From contig NZ_AGFF01000032.1 of the NCBI RefSeq assembly GCF_000226215.1, forward strand, positions 1-64,000: a DNA stretch of 64,000 nt. Direction: 5' to 3'. The notes under the pieces are model-generated. The model made no database searches and was not told where the DNA came from. It saw only the letters and a program-made list of their open reading frames with translations. Below are positions 27,521-38,081 of the stretch, one piece after another. The position numbers and the translations under genes are program-made. Each line of letters opens with the position of its first letter. Position 1 is the stretch's first letter. The stretch is from Dietzia alimentaria 72. GTDB taxonomy: Bacteria; Actinomycetota; Actinomycetes; Mycobacteriales; Mycobacteriaceae.

Positions 27521-29058
27521 GCACCGAGACCACCACTTTCGAACAGTTCCGTGCGTTGGCCCGGGGCCATCGGGTCGTGCCGGTGGTACGGACGGTGCTG
27601 GCGGACTCCGAGACCCCGCTGTCTGCGTACGTCAAGCTCGCGGATGACCGCCCGGGGACCTTCCTACTGGAATCCGCCGAGCACGGCCGGTCGTGGTCGC
27701 GGTGGTCTTTCATCGGGTGTGGGGCCGCGGCCGCGCTGACCGTCGACCAGACGGGAGAGGCGACCTGGTGGGGCCACGTACCTGCGGGCGCTCCCACCGG
27801 CGGTGATCCTTGGGACGCGCTCCGCCGCACTCTGGAGCTGCTCCGTACCGATCAGATCGACGGGCTGCCCCCGCTGACGTCCGGAATGGTCGGCTACGTG
27901 GGTTACGACACGATCCGTCGTCTGGAGCGCATCGAGCCGGACACGATCGACGATCTCGAGGTCCCCGAGCTGGTGCAGTTGCTCGCCACGGACCTGGCGG
28001 CGTTCGACCACCATCAAGGTCGGATCCACCTGATCGCCAACGCCGTGAACTGGGACGGAAGCGATGAGCGGATCGAGGAAGCGTATGCCGACGCCGTGCG
28101 GCGTGTGGATTCGATGACCGCCCGGTTGGCAGCCCCGGGAACGGGTGGGGTGAGCGTTTTCGACACGCCCACGCCGCAGATCCGCCGAAAGACCGACCAG
28201 GCGACCTATCACTCGCGGGTCGCGAACATCATCGAACAGATCTACTCGGGTGAAGCGTTCCAGGTGGTGCTCAGCCAGCGCTTTGAGATGGACACGCAGG
28301 CCTCGCCGCGGGATGTCTACCGCATCCTGCGCACCACCAACCCCAGCCCGTACATGTTCCTCATGACGATCCCGGACGGGACCGGGGAGGACGGCTTCGG
28401 CGGCACGGCGTTCACGATCGTCGGTTCCAGTCCGGAGGCGCTGGTGACGGTGCAGGACGGGACCGCCATAACCCATCCGATCGCCGGGACGAGGCCACGG
28501 GGTGACGACGACGACCACGACGTGCTGCTGGCCAAGGACCTGGTGGAGGACGCCAAGGAGAATGCGGAACACCTCATGCTGGTCGACCTCGGACGCAACG
28601 ACCTGGGCCGGGTATGCGAGCCCGGCACCGTGGTGGTGACCGAATTCCGCCAGGTGGAGCGGTACAGCCACGTGATGCATCTCGTCTCCACGGTGACGGG
28701 GCGCCTGGCGGACGGGCGTACCGGTCTCGACGCGGTGGCGGCATGCTTCCCGGCGGGGACCCTGTCGGGGTCGCCCAAACCGCGCGCGTTGCAGATCATC
28801 GAGGATCTCGAGGACACGCGCCGCGGGGTGTACGGCGGTGTGGTGGGCTACGTGGACTTCGCGGGCAACACCGATCAGGCCATCGCGATCCGGTCCGCGG
28901 TGATCAAGGACGGCACGGCCTACGTCCAGGCCGGCGCGGGCATCGTCGCGGACTCGGTCGCGGCCTCGGAGGACGAAGAATGCCGAAACAAGGCGATGGC
29001 GGTCCTCAGAGCCGTAGCGGCGGCGGAGACCCTGCGAGACGCGGGGACGACCCGGTGA
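27517..29058 (+). CDS. trpE: Anthranilate synthase component I
   Basis: A 513-residue chorismate-using enzyme that starts tryptophan synthesis. [18 protein letters not shown] is the Trp-feedback site region. The chorismate-binding domain shows [39 protein letters not shown] and [12 protein letters not shown] 27517 overlaps the tautomerase stop, and the stop overlaps the TIGR02234 gene. No leader peptide or attenuator can sit upstream because of the overlap. trpG and trpD are not in the window. Confidence 0.96.
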   Translation: MSTETTTFEQFRALARGHRVVPVVRTVLADSETPLSAYVKLADDRPGTFLLESAEHGRSWSRWSFIGCGAAAALTVDQTGEATWWGHVPAGAPTGGDPWDALRRTLELLRTDQIDGLPPLTSGMVGYVGYDTIRRLERIEPDTIDDLEVPELVQLLATDLAAFDHHQGRIHLIANAVNWDGSDERIEEAYADAVRRVDSMTARLAAPGTGGVSVFDTPTPQIRRKTDQATYHSRVANIIEQIYSGEAFQVVLSQRFEMDTQASPRDVYRILRTTNPSPYMFLMTIPDGTGEDGFGGTAFTIVGSSPEALVTVQDGTAITHPIAGTRPRGDDDDHDVLLAKDLVEDAKENAEHLMLVDLGRNDLGRVCEPGTVVVTEFRQVERYSHVMHLVSTVTGRLADGRTGLDAVAACFPAGTLSGSPKPRALQIIEDLEDTRRGVYGGVVGYVDFAGNTDQAIAIRSAVIKDGTAYVQAGAGIVADSVAASEDEECRNKAMAVLRAVAAAETLRDAGTTR

Positions 29059-29699
29059 GCCGTCGAGTGCGACTGCAGGCGCCGATGATCCTGCTCGTGA
29101 TCGCCGCGGTGCTGCTGTGGGTGGCCTCGCGAATGGTGTGGCTGGACGTTGTTGCGTTCAACGACCAGTCGGGTGAAGCCCGCCGCGCACTGTCGGGCGG
29201 GGACTGGCAGCCCGCACTGGTTCCGCTGGCCCTGGGTTCCCTCGCCGCGATCGCGGCGGTGGCGCTTGTACGGGGGGTGGCGGCGAGGGCCGTCGGCGCC
29301 GTTATCGCGTTACTCGGTGCGGCTACCGGGACACTGATGTTCTCGTCGCTCGGCGACGTCGATCAGGACCGGGTGCACACCGTGATCACCAGCGACGAGG
29401 GACAGGCCCGCACCGATGCGGGGCCGGGCGCCCAGGGTTCCGAGTCTGTCCCGCAGTGGTCGAACGTCACGGAGGTCTCGACCAGATCCCCGGGCCCGGT
29501 CCTCACTGGAGTGGGTGCCGTGGCGCTGCTCGCTGCCGGGCTCGTCGTGATGATCTGGCCCGCACGACCGGTGGAGCGCGACGGGCGTTACGTCACTCCC
29601 GCTGCCCGTCGTGAGGAGGCTGCCGCAACCGGTGAGGGGGACGGCGAGGGTCGAGACCTGTGGCGTGAACTCGACGACGGCCGCGATCCGACCGGCTGA
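29055..29699 (+). CDS. Trp-biosynthesis-associated membrane protein (TIGR02234/TrpM-like family)
   Basis: A 214-residue protein with four predicted helices (about 11-29, 50-68, 73-93 and 155-176), a 55-residue outside loop and an Arg/Glu-rich cytoplasmic tail. The order trpE-this-trpC is conserved in Mycobacteriales, and the family is defined by that location (equivalent of Rv1610). Function is unknown. GTG 29055 overlaps trpE (GTGA). Confidence 0.82.
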   Translation: MSRRVRLQAPMILLVIAAVLLWVASRMVWLDVVAFNDQSGEARRALSGGDWQPALVPLALGSLAAIAAVALVRGVAARAVGAVIALLGAATGTLMFSSLGDVDQDRVHTVITSDEGQARTDAGPGAQGSESVPQWSNVTEVSTRSPGPVLTGVGAVALLAAGLVVMIWPARPVERDGRYVTPAARREEAAATGEGDGEGRDLWRELDDGRDPTG

Positions 29700-29743
29700 A
29701 GCCGTAGCCGGTGGGACCGAATTCGGGAACCCCGACGCGGACC

Positions 29744-29749
29744 TATATT
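29744..29749 (+). promoter_or_regulatory. -10 element upstream of trpC
   Basis: TATATT, with a weak TTCGGG 16 bp upstream, lies in the 98-bp gap before trpC and gives a 5' leader of about 42 nt with AAGGGAGGT. Confidence 0.4.
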
Positions 29750-29797
29750 GTTGATGTCGATCACACTTTCCGCCCCAACAGCTCAAGGGAGGTCTCG

Positions 29798-30610
29798 GTG
29801 GGTACCGTTCTCGACTCGATTCTCGACGGGGTCCGCGAGGATGTCGCTGCCCGCGAGGCGGTCCTCGACTTCGCATCGGTCAAAAAGGCCGCGCAGTCGG
29901 CCTCCGAACCGCTCGACGCGCTCAAGGCGCTGCGCGAACCCGGTGTAGGTGTGATTGCGGAGGTCAAGCGCGCGAGCCCGTCAAAGGGTGCGCTCGCCGA
30001 CATCCCCGATCCCGCTGTATTGGCTCGCATGTACGAGGAGGGTGGCGCCCGCGTCATCTCCTGCCTCACCGAGGAGCGCCGTTTTCACGGGAGCCTGGCG
30101 GATCTGGACGCTGTGCGTCGTGCGGTGGACATCCCGGTGCTACGCAAGGACTTCGTGGTGGGCCCGTATCAGATCCATGAGGCCCGCGCCCACGGTGCGG
30201 ACCTGGTGCTGCTGATCGTGGCCGCCCTGGAGCAGGAAGCACTGGTGTCGCTGCTGGACCGCACGGAGTCGCTGGGTATGACGGCGCTGGTGGAGGTCCA
30301 CACCGAGGAGGAAGCCGACCGCGCCCTCGAGGCCGGCGCCACCGTGATCGGTGTCAACGCCCGCAATCTGAAGACGCTGGAAGTCGACCGCGACGTGTTC
30401 TCCCGCATCGCACCGGGTTTGCCGTCGGACGTGGTCAAGATCGCCGAGTCCGGAGTTCGGGACGCCTCTGACCTCCTCGCGTATGCGAGCGTCGGCGCGG
30501 ACGCGGTTCTCGTCGGCGAAGGGCTCGTGACACAGGGTGATCCTCGTGCGGCATGCAACGCGCTGGCCACGGCGGGCGCCCACCCCTCCTGCCCGCAGGG
30601 ACCCCGCTAA
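29798..30610 (+). CDS. trpC: Indole-3-glycerol-phosphate synthase
   Basis: A 270-residue (beta/alpha)8 enzyme that closes the indole ring. [14 protein letters not shown] (Lys/Glu catalytic), LRKDFVV and [13 protein letters not shown], followed by [10 protein letters not shown], are the active-site strands. It is monofunctional, without a TrpF domain. I chose GTG 29798 because AAGGGAGGT stands 6-7 nt upstream; the earlier frame start at 29711 lies in the promoter region. Confidence 0.95.
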   Translation: MGTVLDSILDGVREDVAAREAVLDFASVKKAAQSASEPLDALKALREPGVGVIAEVKRASPSKGALADIPDPAVLARMYEEGGARVISCLTEERRFHGSLADLDAVRRAVDIPVLRKDFVVGPYQIHEARAHGADLVLLIVAALEQEALVSLLDRTESLGMTALVEVHTEEEADRALEAGATVIGVNARNLKTLEVDRDVFSRIAPGLPSDVVKIAESGVRDASDLLAYASVGADAVLVGEGLVTQGDPRAACNALATAGAHPSCPQGPR

Positions 30611-30631
30611 GTCCCTGCGCCCGGCTTCCGG

Positions 30632-30637
30632 CAGACT
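30632..30637 (+). promoter_or_regulatory. -10-like element for leaderless trpB transcript
   Basis: CAGACT (one mismatch to TANNNT) ends 7 nt before the GTG of trpB. Confidence 0.3.
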
Positions 30638-30644
30638 GGGAGCT

Positions 30645-31973
30645 GTGAATTCCAAGGATCTTTCGTCACTGCCCACGATGGGGGACGTGCTCCGGACCAC
30701 CACCGGACATGAGCCCGACCACCGGGGCCACTGGGGGCCGTTCGGGGGACGCTTCGTCCCCGAGGCACTGATGGCTGTAGTGGACGAGGTGACTGACGCC
30801 TACGCCAAGGCCCGCGCGGACGAGGAGTACCTCGCCGAGCTGGACAACCTGCAGCGGCACTACTCGGGTCGCCCCTCGCCGCTGTACGAGGCTAAGCGTT
30901 TCGGTGCGGAGATCGGCGCACGCGTCTTTCTCAAGCGCGAGGACCTCAACCACACCGGTTCGCACAAGATCAACAACGTCCTCGGTCAGGCATTGCTCGC
31001 CGTGCGTATGGGCAAGACCCGTGTGATCGCGGAGACCGGAGCCGGTCAGCACGGAGTCGCGACCGCGACCGCGTGTGCGCTGCTCGGACTCGAGTGCAAG
31101 GTCTACATGGGCGCGGTCGACGTGCGTCGTCAGGCTCTCAACGTGGCGCGGATGCGGCTGCTCGGGGCGGAGGTCGAGGCCGTCGAGGTCGGGTCCGCCA
31201 CGCTGAAGGACGCCATCAACGAAGCCATGCGCGACTGGGTCTCGCGAGCAGACGATTCCTATTACGCTTTTGGTACCGCCGCCGGCCCCCACCCGTTCCC
31301 GTCGATGGTGCGGGACTTCCAGCGGATCGTAGGCACCGAAGCGCGCGCGCAGATCCTCGATCAGGCCGGCCGACTGCCGGATGTCGCGGTGGCGTGTGTG
31401 GGCGGGGGGTCCAACGCGATTGGTCTGTTCCATCCGTTTCTCGACGACGCCTCGGTCCGGCTCGTGGGTTGCGAAGCCGGCGGCGACGGGGCGAAGACCG
31501 GCCGCACGGCGGCCACGATCAACGCCGGCCACCCGGGCGTCTTCCAGGGTTCCTACGCGCACCTCATGCAGAACGACGACGGTCAGACGATCGAGTCGCA
31601 TTCGATCTCGGCGGGCCTAGACTACCCGGGGGTCGGGCCCGAACACTCACGTCTGGCGGATATCGGTCGGGCGGAGTACCGGCCGATCACCGATACCCAG
31701 GCGATGGACGCGTTCGCCCAGCTGAGTCGCTCGGAGGGGATCATTCCCGCCATCGAGTCGGCCCACGCGGTCGCCGGAGCCGCCCAGCTCGCTGCCGAGG
31801 GAATGGACCTGATCCTGGTCAACATCTCCGGCCGTGGGGACAAGGATGTGGACACCGCCGCCCGGTGGTTCGGTCTGCTCGACGGGGGGACCCCGCCCGA
31901 GGCCGGGGTGGATTCGAGCCAGGGCGTCGACGACGGCGACGGCGATTACGCGGACGGGGGAGTCGAGGGATGA
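30645..31973 (+). CDS. trpB: Tryptophan synthase beta chain
   Basis: A 442-residue PLP enzyme that joins indole and serine. The Schiff-base lysine is in [13 protein letters not shown] (about residue 106), with [13 protein letters not shown] for phosphate binding. A 25-residue acidic, low-complexity tail ([10 protein letters not shown]) follows the normal end. GTG 30645 follows a CAGACT element at leaderless spacing; ATG 30678 is an alternative start. The stop overlaps trpA by 4 nt. Confidence 0.95.
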   Translation: MNSKDLSSLPTMGDVLRTTTGHEPDHRGHWGPFGGRFVPEALMAVVDEVTDAYAKARADEEYLAELDNLQRHYSGRPSPLYEAKRFGAEIGARVFLKREDLNHTGSHKINNVLGQALLAVRMGKTRVIAETGAGQHGVATATACALLGLECKVYMGAVDVRRQALNVARMRLLGAEVEAVEVGSATLKDAINEAMRDWVSRADDSYYAFGTAAGPHPFPSMVRDFQRIVGTEARAQILDQAGRLPDVAVACVGGGSNAIGLFHPFLDDASVRLVGCEAGGDGAKTGRTAATINAGHPGVFQGSYAHLMQNDDGQTIESHSISAGLDYPGVGPEHSRLADIGRAEYRPITDTQAMDAFAQLSRSEGIIPAIESAHAVAGAAQLAAEGMDLILVNISGRGDKDVDTAARWFGLLDGGTPPEAGVDSSQGVDDGDGDYADGGVEG

Positions 31974-32761
31974 GCGTTCTCAGTGACGTCTTCACACGGT
32001 GTCGGAGCGAGAACCGGGCAGCACTCATCGGGTACTACCCGGCCGGGTTCCCGACCGTGGAGGGCTCGATCGCCGCTGTGCGCACGATGGTCGCGAACGG
32101 CTGCGACATCGTGGAGGTGGGCATTCCCTACTCGGACCCCATGATGGATGGCCCGACGATCCAGGCCGCGGCGGACACCGCCATCGCGGCCGGCTTCCGG
32201 GTCCGGGATACTTTTGATGTTGTGCGGGCAGTCGCCGACGCCGGAGCGGTGCCAGCGGTCATGAGCTATTGGAACCCGATACTGCAGTACGGCGTGGATC
32301 GCTTCGCCGCCGACCTGGCCGCCGCCGGGGGAGCCGGGGTCATCACCCCGGACCTGATCCCCGAGGAGGCGCAGGAGTGGATCGCGGCCACTGACGCCCA
32401 CGGGATCGATCGGGTGTTCATGGTTGCGCCGTCGTCGACTCCGGAACGCCTGGCCATGACGCTGGAACGGACCGGGGGTTTCGTCTACGTCCAGGCAGTC
32501 ATGGGCGTCACCGGGGCCCGAGACGTCGTGACCGAAGCGCCCAAGGTGTTGACCGCCCGGGTCCGGGAGGTCTCGGATCTCGCGTGTGGTGTGGGCCTCG
32601 GTGTCCGCAATGGTGAACAGGCCGCTGAAATCGCCGCGTATGCCGATGGCGTGATCGTGGGCTCGGCGCTCATCACCGCCGCGAATGAGGGGCTGGGTGC
32701 GCTGGGCCGACTCACGGCAGAACTGGCTGACGGAGTCCGGCGGAAGGGTGCGGGCTCGTGA
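31970..32761 (+). CDS. trpA: Tryptophan synthase alpha chain
   Basis: A 263-residue alpha subunit that splits indole-3-glycerol phosphate and channels indole to TrpB. The catalytic residues are visible: Glu in [20 protein letters not shown] (about 50) and Asp in the same segment. The phosphate site is [11 protein letters not shown] and [13 protein letters not shown] overlaps the trpB stop and the stop overlaps lgt, so trpB-trpA-lgt are coupled. Confidence 0.95.
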   Translation: MSVLSDVFTRCRSENRAALIGYYPAGFPTVEGSIAAVRTMVANGCDIVEVGIPYSDPMMDGPTIQAAADTAIAAGFRVRDTFDVVRAVADAGAVPAVMSYWNPILQYGVDRFAADLAAAGGAGVITPDLIPEEAQEWIAATDAHGIDRVFMVAPSSTPERLAMTLERTGGFVYVQAVMGVTGARDVVTEAPKVLTARVREVSDLACGVGLGVRNGEQAAEIAAYADGVIVGSALITAANEGLGALGRLTAELADGVRRKGAGS

Positions 32762-33663
32762 TCCCGAGTCCGCCGCAGGGGGTCTGGGAGATCGGACCGC
32801 TTCCCCTGCGCGCCTATGCCCTGTGGATCATCCTCGGCATCGTCGTGGCGATCTGGTGGGGCGAGAAGCGCTGGGTTTCCCGGGGTGGCCGAGAGGGCGT
32901 GGTAATCGACACAGCCTTGTGGGCCATCCCGTTCGGACTGATCGGTGGCCGTGCCTATCACGTGGCCACCGACTGGTACCGCTACTTCGGCGAGGGCAAG
33001 AACCCGGTTGACGCTCTGAAGATCTGGGACGGTGGGCTGGGGATCTGGGGCGCGGTCGCCCTCGGCGCCCTCGGCGCCTACATCGGGCTGCGTCAGCAGG
33101 GCATCCGTGCGATCGGAGCCTTCGGGGACTCGGTGGCGCCGGGCATCGTCCTGGCGCAGGGGATCGGCCGTCTGGGTAACTATTTCAACCAAGAACTCTA
33201 CGGTCGCCAGACCGACGTCCCCTGGGCCCTGGAGATCTACCAGCGCTACGACGAGACCTACGGTTACTCCGAGACCATCGGTCGCTCCACCGGTCAGGTG
33301 TTGGCGACAGTCCACCCGACGTTCCTCTACGAACTGTTGTGGAACGTCCTCGTGGCCCTCATCCTGGTCCTCATCGACCGTCGTCTCAAGCTGGGTCACG
33401 GACGAGTGTTCGCGCTCTACGTGGCCCTGTACTGCTTCGGTCGGTTCTGGGTGGAGCTGCTGCGCGCCGACTCGGCCACGATGGTGTTCGGTCTCCGGAT
33501 CAACACCATCGTCTCCATCGTGGTGATGCTCGCCGCGCTCATCTATTTCTGGCGCGCCCGGCGTGGTCGCGAGGATCCCTCCGAGCTGCGACCTCTTGGC
33601 GAGAATCCGGATTCAGTAGAGAACATTTCCGGTGAGGATGCACCCCCGTTGACCGATCGTTGA
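32758..33663 (+). CDS. lgt: Prolipoprotein diacylglyceryl transferase
   Basis: A 301-residue membrane enzyme with seven helices that adds diacylglycerol to the lipobox cysteine of prelipoproteins. The Lgt signature is [20 protein letters not shown] (about residues 138-157). The essential His is in [12 protein letters not shown] hydrophilic tail of about 35 residues follows the last helix. GTG overlaps trpA. The trpA-lgt order is conserved in Mycobacterium, although the functions are unrelated. Several lipoproteins in this window would be substrates. Confidence 0.95.
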   Translation: MIPSPPQGVWEIGPLPLRAYALWIILGIVVAIWWGEKRWVSRGGREGVVIDTALWAIPFGLIGGRAYHVATDWYRYFGEGKNPVDALKIWDGGLGIWGAVALGALGAYIGLRQQGIRAIGAFGDSVAPGIVLAQGIGRLGNYFNQELYGRQTDVPWALEIYQRYDETYGYSETIGRSTGQVLATVHPTFLYELLWNVLVALILVLIDRRLKLGHGRVFALYVALYCFGRFWVELLRADSATMVFGLRINTIVSIVVMLAALIYFWRARRGREDPSELRPLGENPDSVENISGEDAPPLTDR

Positions 33664-33696
33664 CGTTGGGTTCACCAGCCGCGCGGCTGAGGGGAC

Positions 33697-33702
33697 TAGA
33701 TT
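33697..33702 (+). promoter_or_regulatory. -10 element for leaderless pyk transcript
   Basis: TAGATT ends 7 nt before the GTG chosen as the pyk start. Confidence 0.5.
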
Positions 33703-33709
33703 GGTGAGA

Positions 33710-35128
33710 GTGAACCGTCGTACCAAGATCGTCTCCACCCTGGGCCCCGCCGTCGCCTCCGAGGACGGCATCCGTGAACTCGTCGATGCGGGCATGGATG
33801 TCGCCCGCCTCAACTTCAGCCACGGGGAACACGCCGACCATGAGGCCAACTACCGCTGGGTCCGCAAGGCCGCGGAGGAGACCGGGCGAGCCGTGGGCGT
33901 GCTCGCCGACCTCCAAGGCCCCAAGATCCGCCTCGGTCGCTTCATCGAGGGCCGCCACGAGTGGGAAGAGGGCGACCGTGTGGCCATCACCGTCGCCGAC
34001 GTGGAGGGCACCAAGGAACGAGTCTCCACCACGTACAAAGGATTGGCGCAGGACGCCAAGCCTGGGGACCGCCTCCTCGTCGATGATGGCAACATTGGCC
34101 TGACCGTCGAGAAGGTCGTCGGCGACGACGTCTTCTGCATCGTTACCGAGGGTGGGACCGTCTCGAACAACAAGGGAGTTTCCCTCCCTGGCATGAACGT
34201 CTCGGTTCCGGCGCTGAGCGAGAAGGACATCGCGGACCTGCGCTTCGCTCTCGACCTGGGCGTGGACTTTATCGCCCTGTCCTTCGTGCGGTCCCCGGCA
34301 GACGTGGATCTCGTGCACGAGATCATGGACGAAGTCGGGATGCGGGTCCCGGTCATCGCGAAGCTGGAGAAGCCGGAGGCAATCAAGAACCTCGAGTCGA
34401 TCGTGCTGGCCTTCGACGCGATCATGGTGGCCCGTGGTGACCTGGGCGTGGAACTCCCGCTGCAGGAGGTCCCGCTGGTTCAGAAGCGAGCCATCCAGAT
34501 CGCACGCGAGAACGCCAAGCCGGTGATCGTAGCCACGCAGATGCTCGAGTCGATGATCAGCAATTCCCGCCCCACCCGCGCGGAGGCCTCCGACGTGGCC
34601 AACGCGGTCCTCGACGGCGCCGACGCGGTCATGCTGTCTGGCGAGACCTCAGTGGGCAAGTACCCCATCGACTCGGTGCGCACCATGTCGTCGATCTGTC
34701 TGGCCGTGGAGTCGGACTCGACCGCTGCACCGGAACTCGTACACATTCCGCGTACCAAGCGAGGAGTCATCTCCTACTCCGCCAAGGAGATCGGTGAGCG
34801 GCTGGGCGCCAAGGCCCTCGTCGCCGTGACCTCGACCGGCGACACGGTGCGACGCCTGGCCCGCCTGCACAGTCCCCTGCCTCTCATCGCCATCACTGCC
34901 GACTCCCGCATGCGAAACCAGCTCTCGTTGACGTGGGGGGCCGAGACCTTCCTCACCGACCGCATCAACGACACGGCGGATATCGTCAAGGCGACGGACG
35001 AGATGCTGCTACCTCTCGACGGCTACAACGAGGACGATCTCATCGTGCTGGTGGCGGGGAATGTCCCCGGCGTCGAGGGGTCTACCAACTTCATCCTGGT
35101 GCACCGAATGGGCGAAGTGGACCACTGA
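33710..35128 (+). CDS. pyk: Pyruvate kinase
   Basis: A 472-residue glycolytic enzyme that makes ATP and pyruvate from phosphoenolpyruvate and ADP. RRTKIVSTLGP, the catalytic Lys in VIAKLEKPEA, the metal ligands in MVARGDLGVELP and the C-terminal allosteric domain are present. Start choice: GTG 33710 gives the N-terminus VNRRTKIV, which matches the family, and TAGATT ends exactly 7 nt upstream. GTG 33704, behind CTGAGGGGA, and TTG 33701 are alternatives. A U-tailed terminator follows. Confidence 0.95.
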   Translation: MNRRTKIVSTLGPAVASEDGIRELVDAGMDVARLNFSHGEHADHEANYRWVRKAAEETGRAVGVLADLQGPKIRLGRFIEGRHEWEEGDRVAITVADVEGTKERVSTTYKGLAQDAKPGDRLLVDDGNIGLTVEKVVGDDVFCIVTEGGTVSNNKGVSLPGMNVSVPALSEKDIADLRFALDLGVDFIALSFVRSPADVDLVHEIMDEVGMRVPVIAKLEKPEAIKNLESIVLAFDAIMVARGDLGVELPLQEVPLVQKRAIQIARENAKPVIVATQMLESMISNSRPTRAEASDVANAVLDGADAVMLSGETSVGKYPIDSVRTMSSICLAVESDSTAAPELVHIPRTKRGVISYSAKEIGERLGAKALVAVTSTGDTVRRLARLHSPLPLIAITADSRMRNQLSLTWGAETFLTDRINDTADIVKATDEMLLPLDGYNEDDLIVLVAGNVPGVEGSTNFILVHRMGEVDH

Positions 35129-35150
35129 TAACCGTCAGATAACGGTTCGC

Positions 35151-35185
35151 AAGCGCCGGTGAGCACATCGCTCACCGGCGCTTTT
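35151..35185 (+). terminator. Rho-independent terminator of pyk
   Basis: A 14-bp stem (35151-35164/35170-35183) with a 5-nt loop is followed by TTTT. A 6-bp repeat, AACCGT/ACGGTT, at 35130-35147 precedes it. Confidence 0.85.
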
Positions 35186-35206
35186 GCATATTTTTGTGCT
35201 TTCAAC

Positions 35207-35236
35207 GTGACAGTGTCGAGACAATTCTGTTACATT
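35207..35236 (+). promoter_or_regulatory. Promoter of the M23 peptidase gene
   Basis: GTGACA (5/6 to TTGACA) and TACATT are 18 bp apart, which gives a 5' leader of about 60 nt. Confidence 0.5.
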
Positions 35237-35249
35237 TTTGGAGGCCACC

Positions 35250-35300
35250 GGGGAAACCGGTCGGCCCGCCGCTCCACCCAATCGACTTTGAGGTTTCCCC
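35250..35300 (+). promoter_or_regulatory. 5'-leader stem that can pair with the ribosome binding site
   Basis: GGGGAAACC (35250-35258) is perfectly complementary to GGTTTCCCC (35292-35300), and the latter overlaps the GAGG ribosome binding site just before ATG 35303. The 33-nt loop is GC-rich. A translational switch is inferred. Confidence 0.4.
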
Positions 35301-35302
35301 AG

Positions 35303-36022
35303 ATGTCAGACGCCACTCGTATCACCTTCACCGAGCTCGCCGACCGACTCGGCGTGGAGGTCTCCAACCCGGCCGCCGGCCGCCATCGCGCGGTCCGCTC
35401 ATCCCACGGCATGGGCAGGCTCGTCGCCGGCGCGGTCGCCGGTGCGGCGCTCTCCGGTGGCGCGGCCATGGCAGCCGCTCCCGTCGCCTCCGCCCAGTCC
35501 GCAGAGATCAATGTGGACCAGATCACCCAAATGGCGCAGGGCGCCATCGAGGGCATGGGTTTGACCGAGGCTCAGCTCCGGCAGTACGCCATCGATCCGG
35601 CAGCCGCACTCGGCTCCGTCGGCATCCCGTCCGTCGGTGGCGCGCACGCTCCGGCTCACGGACCCGTCACCTCAGGGTTCGCACACCGCTGGGGAACGTT
35701 CCACAACGGCACGGACATCGGAGCCCCGATGCACGCTCCGATGTACGCCGCCAAGTCCGGCACCGTCGTCGCGGCGGGCCCGGCCTCGGGTTACGGCCTC
35801 TGGATCCGGATCAAGACCGACGACGGCTACCTGCTCGAGTACGGACACAACCAGTCCGTGAACGTCTCGGTGGGACAACGAGTGACTGCCGGCCAGGTCA
35901 TCGGCACCGTCGGCAACCGCGGCTACTCCACCGGCCCGCACCTGCACTTCGGTGTGCAGAACCCGGCCGGCCAGTGGATCGACCCGGTTCCGTGGCTCGC
36001 CGCCAACGGCGTCGTCGTCTGA
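35303..36022 (+). CDS. Secreted M23-family metallopeptidase (LytM domain)
   Basis: A 239-residue secreted peptidoglycan endopeptidase. A long n-region precedes a hydrophobic signal (about 37-62, ending ASAQS). The M23 domain (about 115-235) has the zinc ligands in HNGTDIGAP (HxxxD) and the HLHFGVQ motif (HxH), with [14 protein letters not shown] between them. It probably remodels the wall during growth. ATG 35303 has GAGG upstream, but it lies in a stem that can fold with the leader. Expression is predicted to rise when that stem opens. Confidence 0.9.
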   Translation: MSDATRITFTELADRLGVEVSNPAAGRHRAVRSSHGMGRLVAGAVAGAALSGGAAMAAAPVASAQSAEINVDQITQMAQGAIEGMGLTEAQLRQYAIDPAAALGSVGIPSVGGAHAPAHGPVTSGFAHRWGTFHNGTDIGAPMHAPMYAAKSGTVVAAGPASGYGLWIRIKTDDGYLLEYGHNQSVNVSVGQRVTAGQVIGTVGNRGYSTGPHLHFGVQNPAGQWIDPVPWLAANGVVV

Positions 36023-36048
36023 CCCGCAGCGCCCTTCTGAACCACAGC

Positions 36049-36082
36049 GCACCCCGTCTCCCCCTAGAGGGAGGCGGGGTGC
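36049..36082 (+). terminator. Terminator hairpin after the M23 gene
   Basis: A 14-bp stem with one G-U pair (36049-36062/36069-36082) and a 6-nt loop. No U-tract. Confidence 0.65.
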
Positions 36083-36161
36083 AGTGCGTTGCATGGCCTC
36101 CGGGTCGCCTTCTCTGACACAGTGGGACGAGAGAGTCCTATACCAAGTCGAGAGGCGATCC

Positions 36162-37247
36162 ATGTCGCAGACCGTCAAGGGCGTCATCGCCCGCAGCAAG
36201 GGGGCCGAGGTCGAACTCGTTGACATCGTGGTTCCCGATCCGGGCCCCAATGACGTCATCGTTCGGGTGCAGGCGTGCGGCGTCTGCCACACGGACCTGG
36301 CCTACCGCGACGGCGGGATCAACGACGAGTACCCGTTTCTCCTCGGGCACGAGGCGTCCGGCGTCGTCGAGACCGTGGGGGACCGGGTAACCCACGTTGC
36401 CGAGGGTGACTTCGTGGTCCTCAACTGGCGTGCGGTGTGCGGCGAGTGCCGCGCCTGTAAGCGCGGACAGCAGCAGTACTGCTTCGCCACGCACAACGCG
36501 TCGAAGGACATGACGCTCACCGACGGCACGGTGCTCACCCCCGCTCTGGGCATCGGTGCGTTCATCGACAAGACCCTCGTTCACGAGGGGCAGTGCACCA
36601 AGGTGGACCCTGCGGTGGACCCCGCGGTGGCAGGGCTGCTGGGTTGCGGTGTGATGGCCGGGCTGGGCGCGGCGATGAACACCGGTGGTGTGACCCGCGG
36701 GCAGTCCGTCGCCGTTATCGGCTGTGGCGGAGTGGGTATCTCGGCGGTCGCGGGAGCGCGCCTCGCCGGCGCGTCGACCATCATCGCCGTGGATGTGGAC
36801 GACACCAAACTCGAATGGGCCCGTGATTTCGGCGCCACCCATGTCGTGAACTCGTCCAAAACTGATCCAGTGGCCGCGATCCAGGGGCTCACGGGAAGTT
36901 TCGGCGCCGATGTCGTGGTCGACGCAGTCGGCCGGCCAGAAACCTACGAGCAGGCGTTCTACGCGCGGGATCTCGCCGGCACGGTTGTCCTGGTGGGTGT
37001 ACCCACTCCGGAGATGCGCCTGGACCTCCCGCTGCTCGACTTCTTCGGCCGCGGTGGCTCGCTCAAGTCCTCCTGGTACGGCGACTGTCTGCCCGAGCGT
37101 GACTTTCCAATGCTCGTCGACCTGCACCTGCAGGGTCGTCTCCCGCTGGAGAAGTTCGTCTCCGAGCGGATCGGCATCGACGCCGTGGAGGCGGCGTTCG
37201 GAGCCATGAAGTCCGGTTCAGTTCTACGATCGGTGGTGACGTTGTGA
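36162..37247 (+). CDS. mscR: S-(hydroxymethyl)mycothiol dehydrogenase
   Basis: A 361-residue zinc-dependent alcohol dehydrogenase that oxidises the formaldehyde-mycothiol adduct with NAD. The catalytic zinc ligands are in ACGVCHTDL and LGHEASG, the structural zinc in [15 protein letters not shown] (4 Cys), and the NAD site in [10 protein letters not shown]. The segment [20 protein letters not shown] is typical of the mycothiol-dependent branch. ATG 36162 follows GAGAGGCGA. It overlaps the metallo-hydrolase gene, which is the conserved partner in Mycobacterium. Mycothiol use implies an actinobacterium. Confidence 0.93.
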   Translation: MSQTVKGVIARSKGAEVELVDIVVPDPGPNDVIVRVQACGVCHTDLAYRDGGINDEYPFLLGHEASGVVETVGDRVTHVAEGDFVVLNWRAVCGECRACKRGQQQYCFATHNASKDMTLTDGTVLTPALGIGAFIDKTLVHEGQCTKVDPAVDPAVAGLLGCGVMAGLGAAMNTGGVTRGQSVAVIGCGGVGISAVAGARLAGASTIIAVDVDDTKLEWARDFGATHVVNSSKTDPVAAIQGLTGSFGADVVVDAVGRPETYEQAFYARDLAGTVVLVGVPTPEMRLDLPLLDFFGRGGSLKSSWYGDCLPERDFPMLVDLHLQGRLPLEKFVSERIGIDAVEAAFGAMKSGSVLRSVVTL

Positions 37248-37903
37248 GTGAGATCTTTACCAGCGCCGGGTATGCCGGTGATCTGCGAATCGACAAGGTG
37301 GTGACGAGCGGCATCTTTGCGCTCGACGGCGGCGAGTGGGAGGTGGACAACAACATCTGGATCCTCGGTAATGACTCCGAGGTGTTCGTGATCGACGCCG
37401 CTCACACGGCCCAGCCGATCATCGATGCGGTGGCCGGACGCAAGGTCAAGGGCATCCTCTGCTCGCACGCGCACAATGACCACATCACCGTGGCGCCGGA
37501 GCTGTCCGAGAGGCTGGACGCGCCGATCCTGGTGCATCCGGGTGATCAGATGCTGTGGAACCAGACGCATCCCGAAGAAACCCACGGCGATCTGTCGGAC
37601 GGGCAGCACCTGGAGATCGCGGGCACTCGCGTCGAGGTGATGAACACCCCTGGTCACTCGCCGGGATCGTGTGTGTTCCACGTCCCCGAGGCCGGGGTGC
37701 TCTTCTCCGGCGACACCCTGTTCTCCGGCGGGCCGGGCGCGACCGGTCGGTCTTACTCGGATTTCCCGACCATCATCACGTCGATCCGCGACCGCATCCT
37801 CACGCTGCCCGCTGAGACCCTCGTGCACACCGGTCACGGAGATGGCACCAAGGTAGGGGACGAATCCCCGCACCTGGAGGAATGGATCGCGCGCGGGCAC
37901 TGA
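37244..37903 (+). CDS. Metallo-beta-lactamase-fold hydrolase (mycothiol-linked)
   Basis: A 219-residue glyoxalase II-like hydrolase. The zinc motif is SHAHNDH (usually THxHxDH), with [15 protein letters not shown] and TGHGDGT supplying the other ligands. It overlaps mscR by 4 nt and is its conserved neighbour, so hydrolysis of S-formylmycothiol or a related thioester is likely, but this is inferred. GTG start. Confidence 0.88.
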   Translation: MSEIFTSAGYAGDLRIDKVVTSGIFALDGGEWEVDNNIWILGNDSEVFVIDAAHTAQPIIDAVAGRKVKGILCSHAHNDHITVAPELSERLDAPILVHPGDQMLWNQTHPEETHGDLSDGQHLEIAGTRVEVMNTPGHSPGSCVFHVPEAGVLFSGDTLFSGGPGATGRSYSDFPTIITSIRDRILTLPAETLVHTGHGDGTKVGDESPHLEEWIARGH

Positions 37904-38081
37904 GCCGGTATGTGTTTGGCGCACGTCGCGGTTCCGCGAAGCTCATGGACCCCGCATCTTACGCCCCGGCGGGCGCGTCGGGCAGGATGGTTGAAGGTCC
38001 GACGCGCCCGTACCGAGGGTGCCGTCCACCCGAGATGAGGGTGGGCGCGATGCGGTCGGTCCACGAGGAGGAGTCACACAT

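Noticed and set aside
35186-35303. c-di-AMP (ydaO) riboswitch before the M23 peptidase gene
   Set aside because: The conserved cores of that riboswitch are not present; only a simple stem that overlaps the ribosome binding site was found.
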